From Tricholoma matsutake (lineage: Eukaryota > Basidiomycota > Agaricomycetes > Agaricales > Tricholomataceae), in the NCBI GenBank assembly GCA_026075535.2, contig AP026541.1, positions 6,200,001 to 6,264,000 of the forward strand: a stretch of 64,000 nt of DNA. Reading direction: 5' to 3'. Made by a program: the position numbers and the translations under genes. Below, piece after piece: positions 25,209 to 36,247 of the stretch. How positions within the stretch are numbered: the first letter of the stretch is position 1; each line of letters opens with the position of its first letter. The notes beneath the pieces are model-generated. The model had not been told where the DNA came from, did not search any database, and worked only from the letters and a program-made list of their open reading frames with translations.

Positions 25209-25720
25209 TAGTTGATATATGAGACCGGTGATAACCGACTTATGGATGAGCTTTGGATAAGCACAGATAAGATAACGCGTCGAATACGTCCTAGAACAAA
25301 GTAATCCGCATGACACCAGGACATGCCACAGCTCTGCCGCATTTCCAATGCGGAGTTGTGCGCTGCTTCGTTTTTAGTTGCCGCGTCTATTTTTTGCAGG
25401 GCGCAAGTCGGTTGAGCATCGTTGCACGGAAATTCGCCGGAGTTGATGACCTCTACCAGGATTTGATCGCCGACGGTGTTCGTACCTTGGGACGTGCGCG
25501 TGATGCCGTATTTACCTCCGAGGACGAGTCTACAAAGGCTTACAAAACTACGCGTACTTTCAGTTAACCAAAATAAGATTTTCAAGGATCCTAGCAACTT
25601 GAAGCAAGTAGCGTGGGTGAACATACGACGCGCGCGCTGAACGACGTTTTTGACCCGCCAATAACGCGTACATTTTGGGTAATCCATCAATCGGTTATCA
25701 CCGGTCCCATATATCAACTA
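25209..25720. mobile_element. MITE-like element with 37-bp inverted repeats and TA flanks
   Basis: GTTGATATATG... at 25211 is matched in inverse orientation at 25718; over 37 bp the two ends differ at only three positions. The element is 508 bp (25211-25718) and is flanked by the dinucleotide TA on both sides (25209-25210 and 25719-25720). TA duplication with terminal inverted repeats is the mark of Tc1/mariner-type transposons, and the short interior without a transposase frame makes it a non-autonomous (MITE-like) copy. Open frames inside (for example about 25310-25567 plus, 25208-25717 minus) have no recognisable protein similarity. Confidence 0.65.
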
Positions 25721-26162
25721 CATTGCTCGAACGGAGTGTGTAAAGAAATAATATGCATCCGCGAGTTCCGCAGAGGTTAGGGCTCGCTCGGCAATAATAC
25801 GGCAAAAAACTTCACGTTCTGTTTTTCCAAACATCCTTAGGACGCGGCAATGGCAATTTGTTCTTGATTGGACCCTTTACTTAGAGAAGGATTGCAGCCG
25901 TCGAACGAAACGAGCAATTAATATTACAGTGGGAAGGTCATCTCATAATCCACAATGACAATGAACATGTTAGGAACGATGTCAAGAGAGGTTAACAAAT
26001 GCGGCATTTAAGAGCGTAGAGGAATAATTAATGAAACAGTGTGTATGGTATGCATATGTGGATATGGGGTATGAGCAGAATCCGATTGGAGCTAGCCAAG
26101 ATGCGAATCAGTGCGGTCTTATGTATGATGAACAAGACTCACTATAGCTGACTGGTGATTAA
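25721..26162. other. intergenic, nothing recognised
   Basis: 442 bp between the inverted-repeat element and the stop codon of the SDR-fold gene. AT-rich in its second half (about 25980-26160). I see no coding frame, RNA gene or repeat that I can support. Confidence 0.5.
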
Positions 26163-27980
26163 TTATTCAAGAATTGGCCAGCTACCCTCACTCTTCCACT
26201 TGTCTACGGTTTCCTTGACCATCTCATGATTAAAGTGAGGCTTCCTCAGTTGGTAACCCACAATTTGCTTGATCTTCATGCTGTTAAATGCGACTACATG
26301 CTTATCCAAAGCATATCTATCCATATACGCAGACAGTGGGGTGTTTGGTATGGGTGGCTTGGAATTTTGAAGCATCTCCGTCCAGCCACTAACGTGGTGC
26401 TCATTTATGTCCTCCACGAAATCGTCGGCCAACTAGAAGTGAGCTCTCAGAGGATTTAAGAATAAAATTTGATATTAAACTTGCTTTAAGCATGGTGCTC
26501 TCCACAATGGAGAAAAACTCAGAAGTTGTTCCGAAAAATGATGTAACGACTTGCCCAATGCTCAGGAGTGTGCTGTTGGATTCATCGACCTGATAAATTC
26601 ATCAATGAATCCGAAAAATGAAAGCTGTAATCAGAGTCCCTTACCAAATTGAAAAGTGGCGCAACGAGTTTCTGATTATGGAGCGGCATGCCTTCGACTT
26701 CCTTAACCTTCTTCTTCTCGTTGTGAAAAAAGATTTCTTCTCCTGCTAAGGAATCTGCTGTTTTCCGTCCAAGGGGAGCCATCCACTGGGCACAAGCCCA
26801 AAGAGCACCCGCAATATCATCGATATGGACAGTATTGCTTGGATTCTTGCCTGGGGACCACCTGTAAAGATAATCAACAACAGCTGTGACAGAGAGCCTC
26901 GGTGGATGTTCTGAACTGCTCCTACATTGACTTCATTGGCTTTTTGAGATAACCATATACAGACCCTACTGTAATCGCAGATGCGACTAAAATCGGGAAT
27001 GAATACGATGGTACCCGTTAGATAGGAAAATCACCGTACTGATACCGAAATTAGTGTAAGGTCCGTACGCAAACCCAACTCGCAAAATGACAAGGTTGAG
27101 ACTAGATGCCGGTCAGAGGCACGCCAAGAATTTAACGGAAGAAAGTATGAACTCCTCAATTGCTGCCAGCATCCGCAGGGTTTCATGCCACCAGGTCCCA
27201 ATTGTACCGACTGGTTTGACATCTTCTTTCTCATCATGAGATTCTTTACTGGAGGTAGAGGTTTCATAGAGAGGATGTTGTACTCGAACGTAAGCTTTGA
27301 CCTTCCGCTTCGCAGCTTCGAGGCCTATCAATCGGGCAACATTACACGTTGAAGTAATTTGAATCTGATTGCCATCTTTATATCGGTATCGGTAGAATGG
27401 AAGAAGACTCTCACCATTTCAGTCCGATCATGCCTAACCTCGCCCGTGAAATCAAAGACATAATCGTAGGTGATTTTCCCTTCAGGAGTATCGAACGCAG
27501 ATGCGACAGCGGCTTGTTGAGAGTTATATGAGATACATCTCGAGATACAGACAGACACTCACATGGAACAGTTAGATTTGCCTGTCGATACTCTACTTCG
27601 GGCTTTGCAATAATCTGAGGAAATTCGGCACCTATATAACTGAGGCGAAAAAACGGTGATCGTCACATTCAACATTCGCATCGAGTGCAAGCGCAACATG
27701 TGCTCGTACGTTGTTGGGGGAGTAACAGAGAATTTATCAACAATCCTAAGATGCTGCAGCAGAAGTAAATCCATAGCTCTGGTAGTTTCTTGAGAATAAG
27801 CCATACCGCGACCAAAGGTTCACCATCGAGCGGTATCAGAAGTGAAGCGAGGGCGCGTGAACAGGTGTTTAAGCCACCTGATTAGAATTCGAATTAGCTG
27901 GATTGCAAGACAAGAGCGCTTAGGACGCGCCACGACTGACCAAAAATAATGGCATTCGGTTTCTGTAAATTGTCTACCAT
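26163..27980 (-). CDS. extended SDR-fold (NAD-dependent epimerase/dehydratase-like) protein
   Basis: Member of the fungal NAD-dependent epimerase/dehydratase-like proteins. ATG at 27978-27980 starts MVDNLQKPNAIIFGG, joined by splicing to LNTCSRALASLLIPL. Further blocks in order: HLRIVDKFSVTPPTTYIG, TYDYVFDFTGEVRHDRTEM, EAAKRKVKAYVRVQHPLYE, NTVHIDDIAGALWACAQW, then FNLVDESNSTLL and the C-terminal LADDFVEDINEHHVSGWTEM. It ends SWPILE, with TAA at 26163-26165. The dinucleotide motif is weak (GG followed by Asn-Thr-Cys instead of the usual Gly spacing) and I see no clear YxxxK active site, so it may be a non-catalytic relative. Several short introns. The reaction and substrate are unknown. Same strand as HIBADH, whose stop is 89 bp upstream. 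Confidence 0.75.
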
Positions 27981-28069
27981 AGCGTTTCTGTGGTCTCCCG
28001 TAGGCAGACCAAAGCAAAGGAAGAGAGTTTATGTAATCAATGTTCAAATTATGTAATCAATTAATACAT

Positions 28070-29322
28070 TCATCGTGCACGATATGTTTCCATGAAGCAG
28101 TAAACAGAAGAAAAATCTTTTCGCGCCAAGGCTGGCTGTTCCTTGATGACCTGTGCGTAAATGCTCTCTGCTGCTTCACCAAGAGGCACTGGACTTCCTG
28201 TTTGGTTTGCAATCGCCGTGGCTAGTCCCATGTCCTAACATGATATGTTCGATCAGATAGAGCTGACCAGCTGTAAACAATAGCTATCACCTTCAACATT
28301 AACGCAGTCGCAAAGCCGCCTTCGTAGTCACGTTCACACGGCGGGGATTTCTCAGGCAACGCAGATGGCACCGGATTATTGACGGAGCATGACCAGCAAG
28401 CCCCTGTGCTATTGTTGATGACGCCGGCGAGAACAGCTGGATCTAATCCCAATCTCTGACCCAAAAGCATGGCTTCGCTTACAACAATTTGCTCGACACC
28501 AAGCACAAGCTATAGATAGTGGCACAACATTTAGAGCCAAAGAAATTGTCCAACAGGCAAGATTTGGTTACATTGTTGCATATCTTTGCACCTAACCCTG
28601 AACCAGACGGGCCACAATGAATGATGCGCTGGCCCATGAGGGAGAGAATATTGCGCGAACAATTGAAGGATGCCTCTGTACCTCCAACGAGAAAGGCCAG
28701 GGTGCCGGCTTTTGCGCCAGTCACACCTGCCCATCAACGTCAGAGTGAACATATAAGAACACAAAATTTCCAAGAACATACCGCCAGACACCGGAGCATC
28801 CACCATCTGGGCACCAGTGCCAACCACGTCAGCGGCCACATTCTTAGCTACCGTAATATCCAAAGTCGTCGAGTCGATGCAGAGTGTCCTTCGTGTTTGA
28901 TCTTTCGTAAATCTTCGAAGTGTGGGAAGGATGCCTTGTCCATAAACATCTTGAACTTCCGACGATGAGGGCAACATGGTGATTATAATCTGTGAGGCCA
29001 ATGTTGCTCTATTCTCGTTGTTAAAAGCTCAGAATTGAGAGACGAAAAAACACATACACGACACGTACTCTTCGGGTGTCGTCGCGATGGCTATCTCTGC
29101 GCCAGGATAGTGACTTTGAAATTTTTCGCGAAAAGCTCGAGCACTATCGGGAATTGCGTCACAGACCACGAAGAAGGATCCGGTAGGCTCGCGAGCATAT
29201 TGTTTCGAGAATAGATTGTAGGCCATCTCATGGCCCATACGGCCAAGCCCAATGAAACTTATGCTATTGGATCGATGGGAAAGGCGTTCCAGTCCATTAA
29301 GCCAGCGAGGAGACGGTCTCAT
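28070..29322 (-). CDS. 3-hydroxyisobutyrate dehydrogenase-like enzyme
   Basis: Beta-hydroxyacid dehydrogenase, NAD-linked, converting 3-hydroxyisobutyrate to methylmalonate semialdehyde in mitochondrial valine breakdown. ATG at 29320-29322; the first residues (MRPSPRWLNGLERLSHRSNS) are Arg/Ser-rich and could be a mitochondrial presequence. The Rossmann motif is ISFIGLGRMGHEMAYNL, the substrate-binding signature is QMVDAPVSGG, and the catalytic Lys lies in GLGAKICNN. Other family blocks: QIIITMLPSSSEVQDVY, CIDSTTLDI, RDYEGGFATALMLKDMGLA, and a Ser/Glu-rich end near LGEAAESIYAQVI. The stop TGA is at 28070-28072. About six introns. It is divergent from a WD40 gene, 62 bp between the start codons. 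Confidence 0.9.
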
Positions 29323-29353
29323 GACGACTTAGTACAACTTGAAGTTGAGTCCG

Positions 29354-29361
29354 TGACGTAC
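29354..29361 (+). promoter_or_regulatory. TGACGTAC CRE-like half-site
   Basis: TGACGTAC in the 62-bp divergent gap between HIBADH and the WD40 gene. It keeps the TGACGT core only; the fourth such core in a divergent gap of this window. Confidence 0.3.
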
Positions 29362-29384
29362 TTGAAGCTGCCAAACACCCATCC

Positions 29385-30939
29385 ATGGCAGCTACCAACT
29401 TCCTCGTATCTGAGGACCAGCTTCGTCTGGAACAAGTTGGTTGCTTGTATTTTCCTTTATACCCTCCATTAACACCTATCAGGCTCGCAGAAGAAAGGCT
29501 GAGATAACAAAAACTTTCGGGTCCCCAATACAACTCTCTGGGAACGCATTGTGTATTCAGATACGCGGCAACCATGCTTGGATAGCAGAGAATACGGGTG
29601 TTGCACGCCAGATTGATCTAGAAGTGAGCACCCTCCATATCATGTACTGCTTTATTGACCTTTGGTCTTTCTGATCAGACGGGCAAAATCCTTAAGACGT
29701 TTAAAGGACACACCGGTCCTTTGACGACCCTTGCATTTTGTGATAAGAAATCTGGATCAAGCGATGCCGATATCTTAATAACAGGATCTTGGGATAAAGT
29801 ATCTATATGTTCGTTCTCTACAGTTGTTTATCTGACGGAATGGGAACAGACCATCAAGCTCTGGGACACTCGAGTATGTCATGTCCTCTGTTATCGTATG
29901 ACGGCCTTACATGAGCACTCCAGACGGGTGAACTCCTTTCATCAACGGAAGCACATACTGATTTCGTCAAGAGTCTTCTCGTATTACCCTCCCTCCAGCT
30001 ACTAATTTCAGGGGGTTCAGATAAAGTTGTGCGACTCTGGTACGCCTCTGGTCAAAATGAGCAAGGTGACAAACCTCACGCAGATCCAGGGACCTTTCAA
30101 CGCCAGATCAGCGTCAACCTCTCCGAAGTACGGCCTCAATTTCGTCGCATAGACGCCCCGTAGAATGTCTGGCTGCCAGAGACGTTTCAGTTACTTCTGC
30201 AGCTCTCTACACCGCAGATACCATGGGTGTCATCAAAATATGGAATGTAACGAAAGAGAATGGGTCATCTCCTTGCTGGCGAATCACTCTTCAGAAAGAA
30301 CTACCTATCCATCAAGGTAGAATCAATGAAATCTTCTATGGGAACGGTCAACTGTGGACAGGTGTGTCATGAGCAAAGAGCAGATAGACGCTCTGTCGAC
30401 AACTAAAAGCAAACATTCAGCCTCTGAGGACAAGACTGTTCAGGTTTTACCAGACACGTCAAAACCTCCGCCAGCGATCCAACACCCGGAATATGTCAAA
30501 TCTGTCCTGCCACTTTTACTGACCGATCTTGCAGAACCTTATTTATTTACGGGAGCCGGTGATACCATTCGCGTGTATGATGTATCGTCCCTCGAGGAGC
30601 CTGAATTTATACGGGAAATCGAAGGACACTGGCGTGAAGTAACCGCGATCCGCCTTTGGTTCCGTAAAAGTGCTGGCGACAATGGCAGGTCATATGTTGA
30701 GCCCTGGATTGTGAGCGCCAGTCTAGACAGCACCATACGCAAATGGAGACTAAGCGGTAAATTTTGTCCATCTTCTTTTGGTTTCCACGATGATTCTTTC
30801 CTGCATTAGAACTGTTGATTCCAACAACGGCATCATCCATGGTTGTCGAACCGATAGAGGTTATCAGTGAAATGATTCCGTCATTCCAGGTATCAGAAGA
30901 AGAGGAGCGCCAGCTTGCAGAATTGTTAGATTCGGACTA
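29385..30939 (+). CDS. WD40-repeat protein
   Basis: A beta-propeller protein of unassigned role. I chose ATG 29385 (MAATNFLVSEDQLRLEQ); an intron ending CAG at about 29482 joins it to ARRRKAEITKTFGSPIQL. WD repeats are visible as NALCIQIRGNHAWIAE, KTFKGHTGPLTTLAF, DADILITGSWDKTIKLWDT, LISGGSDKVVRLW, and later SALYTADTMGVIKIWNVT, LWTASEDKTVQVL and WIVSASLDSTIRKWRL. A C-terminal acidic helix (VSEEEERQLAELLDSD) ends the protein, stop at 30937-30939. About seven introns. Scaffold function is likely from the fold; I cannot name the complex it serves. Confidence 0.8.
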
Positions 30940-31519
30940 ATAGGGGCACAACTGTATACACAGTGAAGTCCCTTGCAGATAATGCTTTTACTCTGCAGGC
31001 ATGTTTAGTATCTCTCTCCTACCATAGACCACAGTCAACTGCCTGACAAGGTGTCCCGGTGTTGTATGACAGCATCGAAAGCACAGGGCTGTGACTATGC
31101 CGAAGGACCTCATTACAACTACCTAAATCCTGGCTTGTGCAACAATCGTTTCGTCAGGTAGTATGATCGATTGTGGAGTTCTTATCATTCTCAATTGCCA
31201 GCATGCATCGAAGGTTCTGGCAGAAGGAACATGTCCGGATATGAGTCCGATGAATGGAGTACACAAGGAGTAAAGAACAGAACCGACATGTAGCGACAGT
31301 AGGGTCTAATGTAAGTTAAAAGCCTAAGAATCAAAATATCACTGCGAGGCGAGAGCTTAAGCGTTTGAGCGTGCGATCTTTTGATGTCGAGACCACTTTG
31401 TGGAAATTATCACTGGCTGATGTGAGCAATTCCTCCGTCCATCATCCATAGATTCTTATGATACAAATAGATAACACATTCACTAGCAATCAGGTACCAC
31501 CTGGTCCACGCTATATCTT
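30940..31519. other. convergent intergenic region
   Basis: 580 bp between the stop codons of the WD40 gene (plus) and the nitronate monooxygenase gene (minus). It presumably carries both 3' UTRs. No open frame, repeat or RNA gene here looks convincing to me. Confidence 0.5.
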
Positions 31520-33176
31520 TCAGAGTCTGGCCCTGACCAGACTTTGAGCTTGCTTTAAGCTGCTTGCTGCCGTAGTCACGAGCTCGTCAACGCTACCGGA
31601 AGGTGGTGAGTTCAATAAGTTAGGCATAGAGGCTGACGTGCACATAAACTGACATTTCCCTGGCGGGCTTGATGTCCTAGAATTGAAAATAAAGATGTTC
31701 AGATCACGTTCTGCGACTTGTGAGATCCACATACGTTGATAGAACCGGCGACTCTTCCCATTAGCCCTGAAGTTTCGCAATGTTCAGAGCTTCACTCGAG
31801 AGCAGGAAACATACGTACACGTAACACCTGCCAATGATTTCTCCGGGTGCTGCTGCAACTCCACTTCATGTGGAACTATCCCATTTGCAACCAGTTGGTC
31901 GAGCTCAGTTCGTCTCTTGGTTTCCCTGTCGGTTACAAGAGATCATAGCAGGATACATGGGGGGCAGTCAGTAGACAAACCATTCATCAATGTATGGGGT
32001 CTTCCGCACGCTCATAGGCCGACCGGTGTAAATTAAGGTACGCACAACGTCGTCGTAGCTGGCACTAATAAGCATTTCTTTATGCTTTTGTGGCGCACCC
32101 GCTTCCACGCTTGCTACAAAGCGAGTTCCTACCCAAACACCAGAAGCCCCATATCTAAATCATGATGAAAATTACGACGTCAAACAGAGGATGATGAAAG
32201 TAAACTGACGACAGGGCAGCTGCCAGGCCTCGTCCGTCTGCGATACCTCCAGCTGCAACTACAATGACAGGTTCACCTGTCAGGGGGCTCTTGGCTCCCT
32301 TGCAGAGATCCACCACTGCCGGAATGAGGATGGAGAATGCTGTGTCGCCAGTATGGCCTCCTCCTTCCCCCCCTTGAGCACCAATGATATCGACACCTAG
32401 AGAGACGACAGCATTGGTTTTGTGGCATTCGATGTCAATGGAAACGAACCTTGAGCCAGAGCCTTTGCCACATGCTGCTCGCGAACCACGGTTCAGCCAA
32501 TCTATATATATAGCTCATACGTGGAAGCACACCTTGGGGTGTCCAATCATACTGCATGTGTTAATGAGTAAGTCGATATTTGTGATTTTCAAGACTCACT
32601 TCATTACAGGGATGCCAGCGGCATGAAGCTTGTCAACAGCCCATTTTGGCGGCACGCCGACTGCACAAACGAAGAGGGAAGCCTTGCTCGTTATGATAAC
32701 ATCGATGAGTTCTGGAAGTTGACCTTCAGTGTAGTCTCTCTATCGCCCCGATTAACATGAACGGTATAGTTCTCTGTTGAACGACAGCCTACATTAGTCT
32801 TTCGTGCGCTTCCACCGACTTGAGGAATGAGAAGATCCACGCCGAAAGGAGCATTCTTATCCTCCAAGTAACTTTTCAGCTCGTCGATGGAACCCTGAAG
32901 AAACTTTGGACTTTGTCGAACACCGCCAATGACACCAATGGCACCTATCTGGGAGTGTCAGCTTGTCAGGTATATTTTGCTTAAAAGAAGGTTGCCTGAG
33001 TTTGTTACGGCTGCAGCAAGCCTTGGACCTGCAGCAATGTTCATTCTGATGATGCGAATTACGCAGAGTAGTGATAAGTAATTGAAATGGCTAACTCACC
33101 CTGCAAGCATTACCGGATGGTTAATGTTAAAAAGGCGAGTAAGAGGGGTAGAGAAGACAGGCGGGGAAGATGGCAT
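31520..33176 (-). CDS. nitronate monooxygenase (2-nitropropane dioxygenase family)
   Basis: FMN-dependent TIM-barrel enzyme oxidising alkyl nitronates such as propionate-3-nitronate, a detoxification role. ATG at 33174-33176 starts MPSSPPVFSTPLTRLF, then NINHPVMLAGMNIAAGPRLA. Family blocks follow: VTNAGGLGVIGG, FGVDLLIPQ, the His-containing FMN loop IIGAQGGEGGGHTGDTAFS, VVAAGGIADGRGLAAALSYG and GVWVGTRFVAS. The C-terminal end is LMGRVAGSIN, spliced to DIKPARE and to IVDELVTTAASSL. Stop TGA at 31520-31522. About nine introns. A second in-frame ATG further upstream (about 33320) would add 48 residues overlapping the divergent heme lyase gene, so I prefer 33176. Confidence 0.9.
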
Positions 33177-33240
33177 TATGGTCAGAAGAAAGGTTGTCGG
33201 CAATTGGTCGGGCCGAAACTCCTTTCCTTTACCGAAAACC

Positions 33241-33876
33241 ATGACTGGATGTCCAGTCAATTCAGAAAACAAACCATCCAAGCTCGTCGACCTCTCTACA
33301 CAACGAGAAACATCGTCCATCCCGAAAACATCAGATGCAAACTGGGTCTATCCTTCTGAAGCACAATTCTTCGCAGCCATGGCTCGCAAGAATCATAATC
33401 CCCAACCCACCGATATGAAAACCATCGTGCCAATTCACAATGCCGTGAACGAGCGTGCTTGGGCTGAGATCATGAAGTGGGAAGCTGGAAGAGGTGGCGA
33501 GGCCTGCGGCGGGGTTAAGCTCGTCAATTTCAAAGGGAGGCCAAATGAACGAAGCTTGCGAGCACGGTGGAAAGTCCTCTTGGGGTGCGTCGCTTCATTT
33601 CTTCTTGTATTCCTTCGCATCTTATAGTTACAAAGTTATTCCCCTCCATTCGACAGGCATGATTGGGTGGTTGATCGCTGTGGCATTCAAACTCGTTATA
33701 TCATCGATTTTTACACTGGGCACATTCCAGCCCCTTCGTCCAACTTGTCCTTTTACCTCGATGTCCGTCCAGCCCTGGACAACTGGGAGAGTGTCAAAAT
33801 GAGAGCAGAGAATTTCTGGTACAAGACTCTTCAAACACTCATGTCAAATTCTGACTCTTCCACCAACACGAAATAA
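33241..33876 (+). CDS. CYC3: holocytochrome c synthase (cytochrome c heme lyase)
   Basis: Mitochondrial intermembrane-space enzyme that attaches heme covalently to apocytochrome c. Two exons, 33241-33584 and 33636-33876, 194 residues, shorter than the roughly 270 of yeast Cyc3. The N-terminus MTGCPV holds the Cys-Pro heme-binding motif of the family. Conserved blocks: NWVYPSEAQFFAAMARK, VPIHNAVNERAWAEIMKWE, LVNFKGRPNERSLRARW, GYSPPFDRHDWVVDRCG (across the splice), YIIDFYTG and YLDVRPALDNWESVKMR. It starts 64 bp from the divergent nitronate monooxygenase gene and ends 58 bp from the convergent SSF1 gene. Confidence 0.93.
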
Positions 33877-33934
33877 ACCTAAGCCTGCATATAGCGTTTT
33901 GCGGATAGCGGTGTAGTTTGGGACGAGCTACTTA

Positions 33935-35366
33935 TCATCTGTCCTGCAATCTCCCTTTTTTTGTTGGTCTCTTCCACTCCTCGTCCTCGCTGCTCTCCCC
34001 CTCGCCATCGGTGACTTCTTCGTCTTCATCCCATACTCCATTGCCTCCAAGGTCATCATCGTCTTCGTCTGCATCGTCGTCCGCTGTCTGGTCATGTTCA
34101 TCCTGAGTATCCTCCAGCATCCTTTTTCGCTGTACATTCCGCTCCTGTTCTTCCTTCCTATCCTTCCTCAACTTCTCCTTAGCGACTTTCTTAGCGTTTA
34201 GTGCAGCCACTTCCTTTTTTGATTTTTTTACTGTAATATTGTTCAGACAATCATTAGATAATGTCCAGAAAACGAACCAAATTGGTGGAAAATCACACTC
34301 CCTTCCTTGCCAGGAACACCTTCAGTGATCTTCACGAGTCTTAACTCCATCCGTGGCCCGACTTCATCAAGTCTTACCGCTCGTCGTTGTCCTTTCTTAT
34401 TATTCCTCCCCAGATAATCTTCTGCCAGGCTCACGGCATCACCCTCGTCCCCTGCAGCACTTTCTGCAGAGGATGCAGCACTTTCGTATCCACCATCCGA
34501 TTCTCGCATCCCTCTTTCTCGCAACAAGAAATCCGCAACATCTTTTTCATTGCCCAGATTTAGGATCCCCGAAGATGTTGGATTCTTCTTTGAAGTAGCA
34601 GCCGTAGCACCTTCAAGTACACGTCGAACGCGCCTGGAGACACCATAGGGTTTTACAGTAATGACATAGTGTCGAAAATCCACCGTACCACGATCTGCGT
34701 TGTAGGACACGAGTACCACTCGTCGAGCAGAAGGCAGGCTTATGGTTTGTGGAGCGAGAGGAGGAAACAGTGTTTGGAAAGATTTCATCAAAAGAGGGAT
34801 ATGAGGTGGTGTCGTTGGCGACGGAGGGGGAAACGACGCCAGCACTAACTGTTTGTTCCATTAATCGTAGTGGATGTTTGAATAGGAAGATCACCCACCA
34901 GAGGTGGGCTAAGATACTCCATTCCAATACTCCGTGCTCTTCGTGAGGTATTTGCGATGTCCTTCAGAAGACTGTATCTCTCGACCCGAAAGCTAAGGGT
35001 CGGTCCAGCAGATAGACGAATGATGCGCAATGACGGCGCAATCGGCGTCATCGTAAACGCAAGTAAATGCGTAACGTGCAAAGTTGGCGCCATCGTTAGA
35101 TAGTCTTTGAGCTTGTTCCGGTTCCGTTCCTTCCTCATGTCAACCTAGGCAGTAGTTGAAATACTATAATCCATTGGGCTTACTTTTAATCGGCTTGCAG
35201 TGTTTGGCTCCATTACCTTCCGAACGTCTCGAACAAGTTGCGTAAGTGATGAACCCACTTGTCCATGTTTAATGATGAAAGACTTAGGTGAAACATCCCT
35301 AGCTATGGTCGCGGACGTGATTGAAGGGTCCTTTAGATGTGTTCTGTTTTTGCGCTTGCGGGCCAT
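33935..35366 (-). CDS. SSF1: Brix-domain ribosome biogenesis factor Ssf1/Peter Pan
   Basis: Nucleolar protein needed for 27S pre-rRNA processing and 60S subunit assembly. ATG at 35364-35366 starts MARKRKNRTHLKD, then SPKSFIIKHGQVGSSLTQLV and RDVRKVMEPNTASRLK, the typical start of the Brix domain. Next come ERNRNKLKDYLTMAPTLHV, GPTLSFRVERYSLLKD, LSSARRVVLVSYN-like text (SLPSARRVVLVSYN), DFRHYVITVKPYGVSRRVRR and GPRMELRLVKITEGV. The C-terminus is a basic and acidic low-complexity tail with Lys-rich helix (KKVAKEKLRKDRKEE) and Asp/Glu runs. Stop TGA at 33935-33937. Few introns (between 34211 and 34260, about 34846-34880 and 35115-35180). Confidence 0.92.
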
Positions 35367-35395
35367 AGTGGAAGATAGATTCAAGATTCAAGTTA

Positions 35396-36155
35396 TGCCA
35401 GTGTTTGTGCACGGGGAGGTTGCCAAAACAACGTCCATGAGCTTTTCCACCCCCATCGGCCTCCCCAGTGCAGTCCAGACAGACGTCGTCTCCTTCGTCT
35501 CCCTCAAAACTAACAGAATCCACGTATCATCAAACTAAGAACCCTCCCGCAAGAATTTATCACTCAAACCTGGGAGGATCTGGTGCTCGTCCGAGTCGTC
35601 GATGGCCTCAAGGCCGCCACAAACTTGGTATACACCCGGACAGGTTTAGAGTACGCAATCTTGGAGTTTTTACATGCCAATTGGAAGCAATGATGTCTCA
35701 CTTCTTTTAAACGAGCTGCCGCGCTCCCGGCTTGTGAGCCCAAAATTAGCAATCATGGAGGAACATGTCACTGAATAGACGTCGTTGTCACCGAGCTACG
35801 TTCTACCCACGCCTGTCCAGACTTTTTTTCCAAAAGCAAAAGCAATTTTGTAAAATGGTCGCGGTTGTGGAAGCAGTCTTGATCGAAGCGTACAACGCCA
35901 GAGGATAGAAATGGGTTCAAGAACAACCCACTTCGTTGCTGGAGAAATTTGGTACGTCCTGACGAACTAAGCGCACACGCAAGCCGACGAACTACCCTAT
36001 CAGTTACATCCGCTTCCCAGCTCGTGATTCTATATCATCGCTCACTTGGCATGCATATTGAACGTGTAAACCGTCACAGGAGCCATTCAGTTTCTTTCGA
36101 CGATTCCCATCGGGTAGTCTTGAAATGGGTTGAACAAAAATGGCTACTAGACTAA
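35396..36155 (+). CDS. unrecognised, possibly broken gene
   Basis: A set of protein-like frames that I cannot identify. ATG 35396 opens MPVFVHGEVAKTTSMSF; a possible 44-nt intron (about 35474-35517, ending TAACAG) joins it to PRIIKLRTLPQEFITQTWED and a 50-codon open stretch ending HANWKQ with a stop at about 35690. Beyond it, other frames carry SLLLNELPRSRLVSPKLAIM (about 35700-35755), TELRSTHACPDFFSKSKS (about 35785-35840) and finally SHRVVLKWVEQKWLLD, stop at 36153-36155. I cannot join these frames with GT-AG introns. It could be a real gene with exons that I misplace, or a decayed one like the neighbouring SYF1 fragment. Its start is 29 bp from the divergent SSF1 start. Confidence 0.35.
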
Positions 36156-36247
36156 GGGTGGGATGCCAAATTGGGGGATATCTGCGTTGAACGATGGGCT
36201 ATGCTCAGGTGATCAATTTGAATTAGACCCAATGACAACACATGTTA

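Noticed and set aside
25208..25717. 169-codon minus-strand frame inside the TA-flanked element
   Set aside because: It includes the terminal inverted repeats themselves and shows no transposase motif such as a DDE/D pattern.
33928..34137. Open frames opposite the SSF1 tail (plus-strand Ser-rich)
   Set aside because: Complement of the Glu/Asp/Lys-rich C-terminal tail of SSF1.
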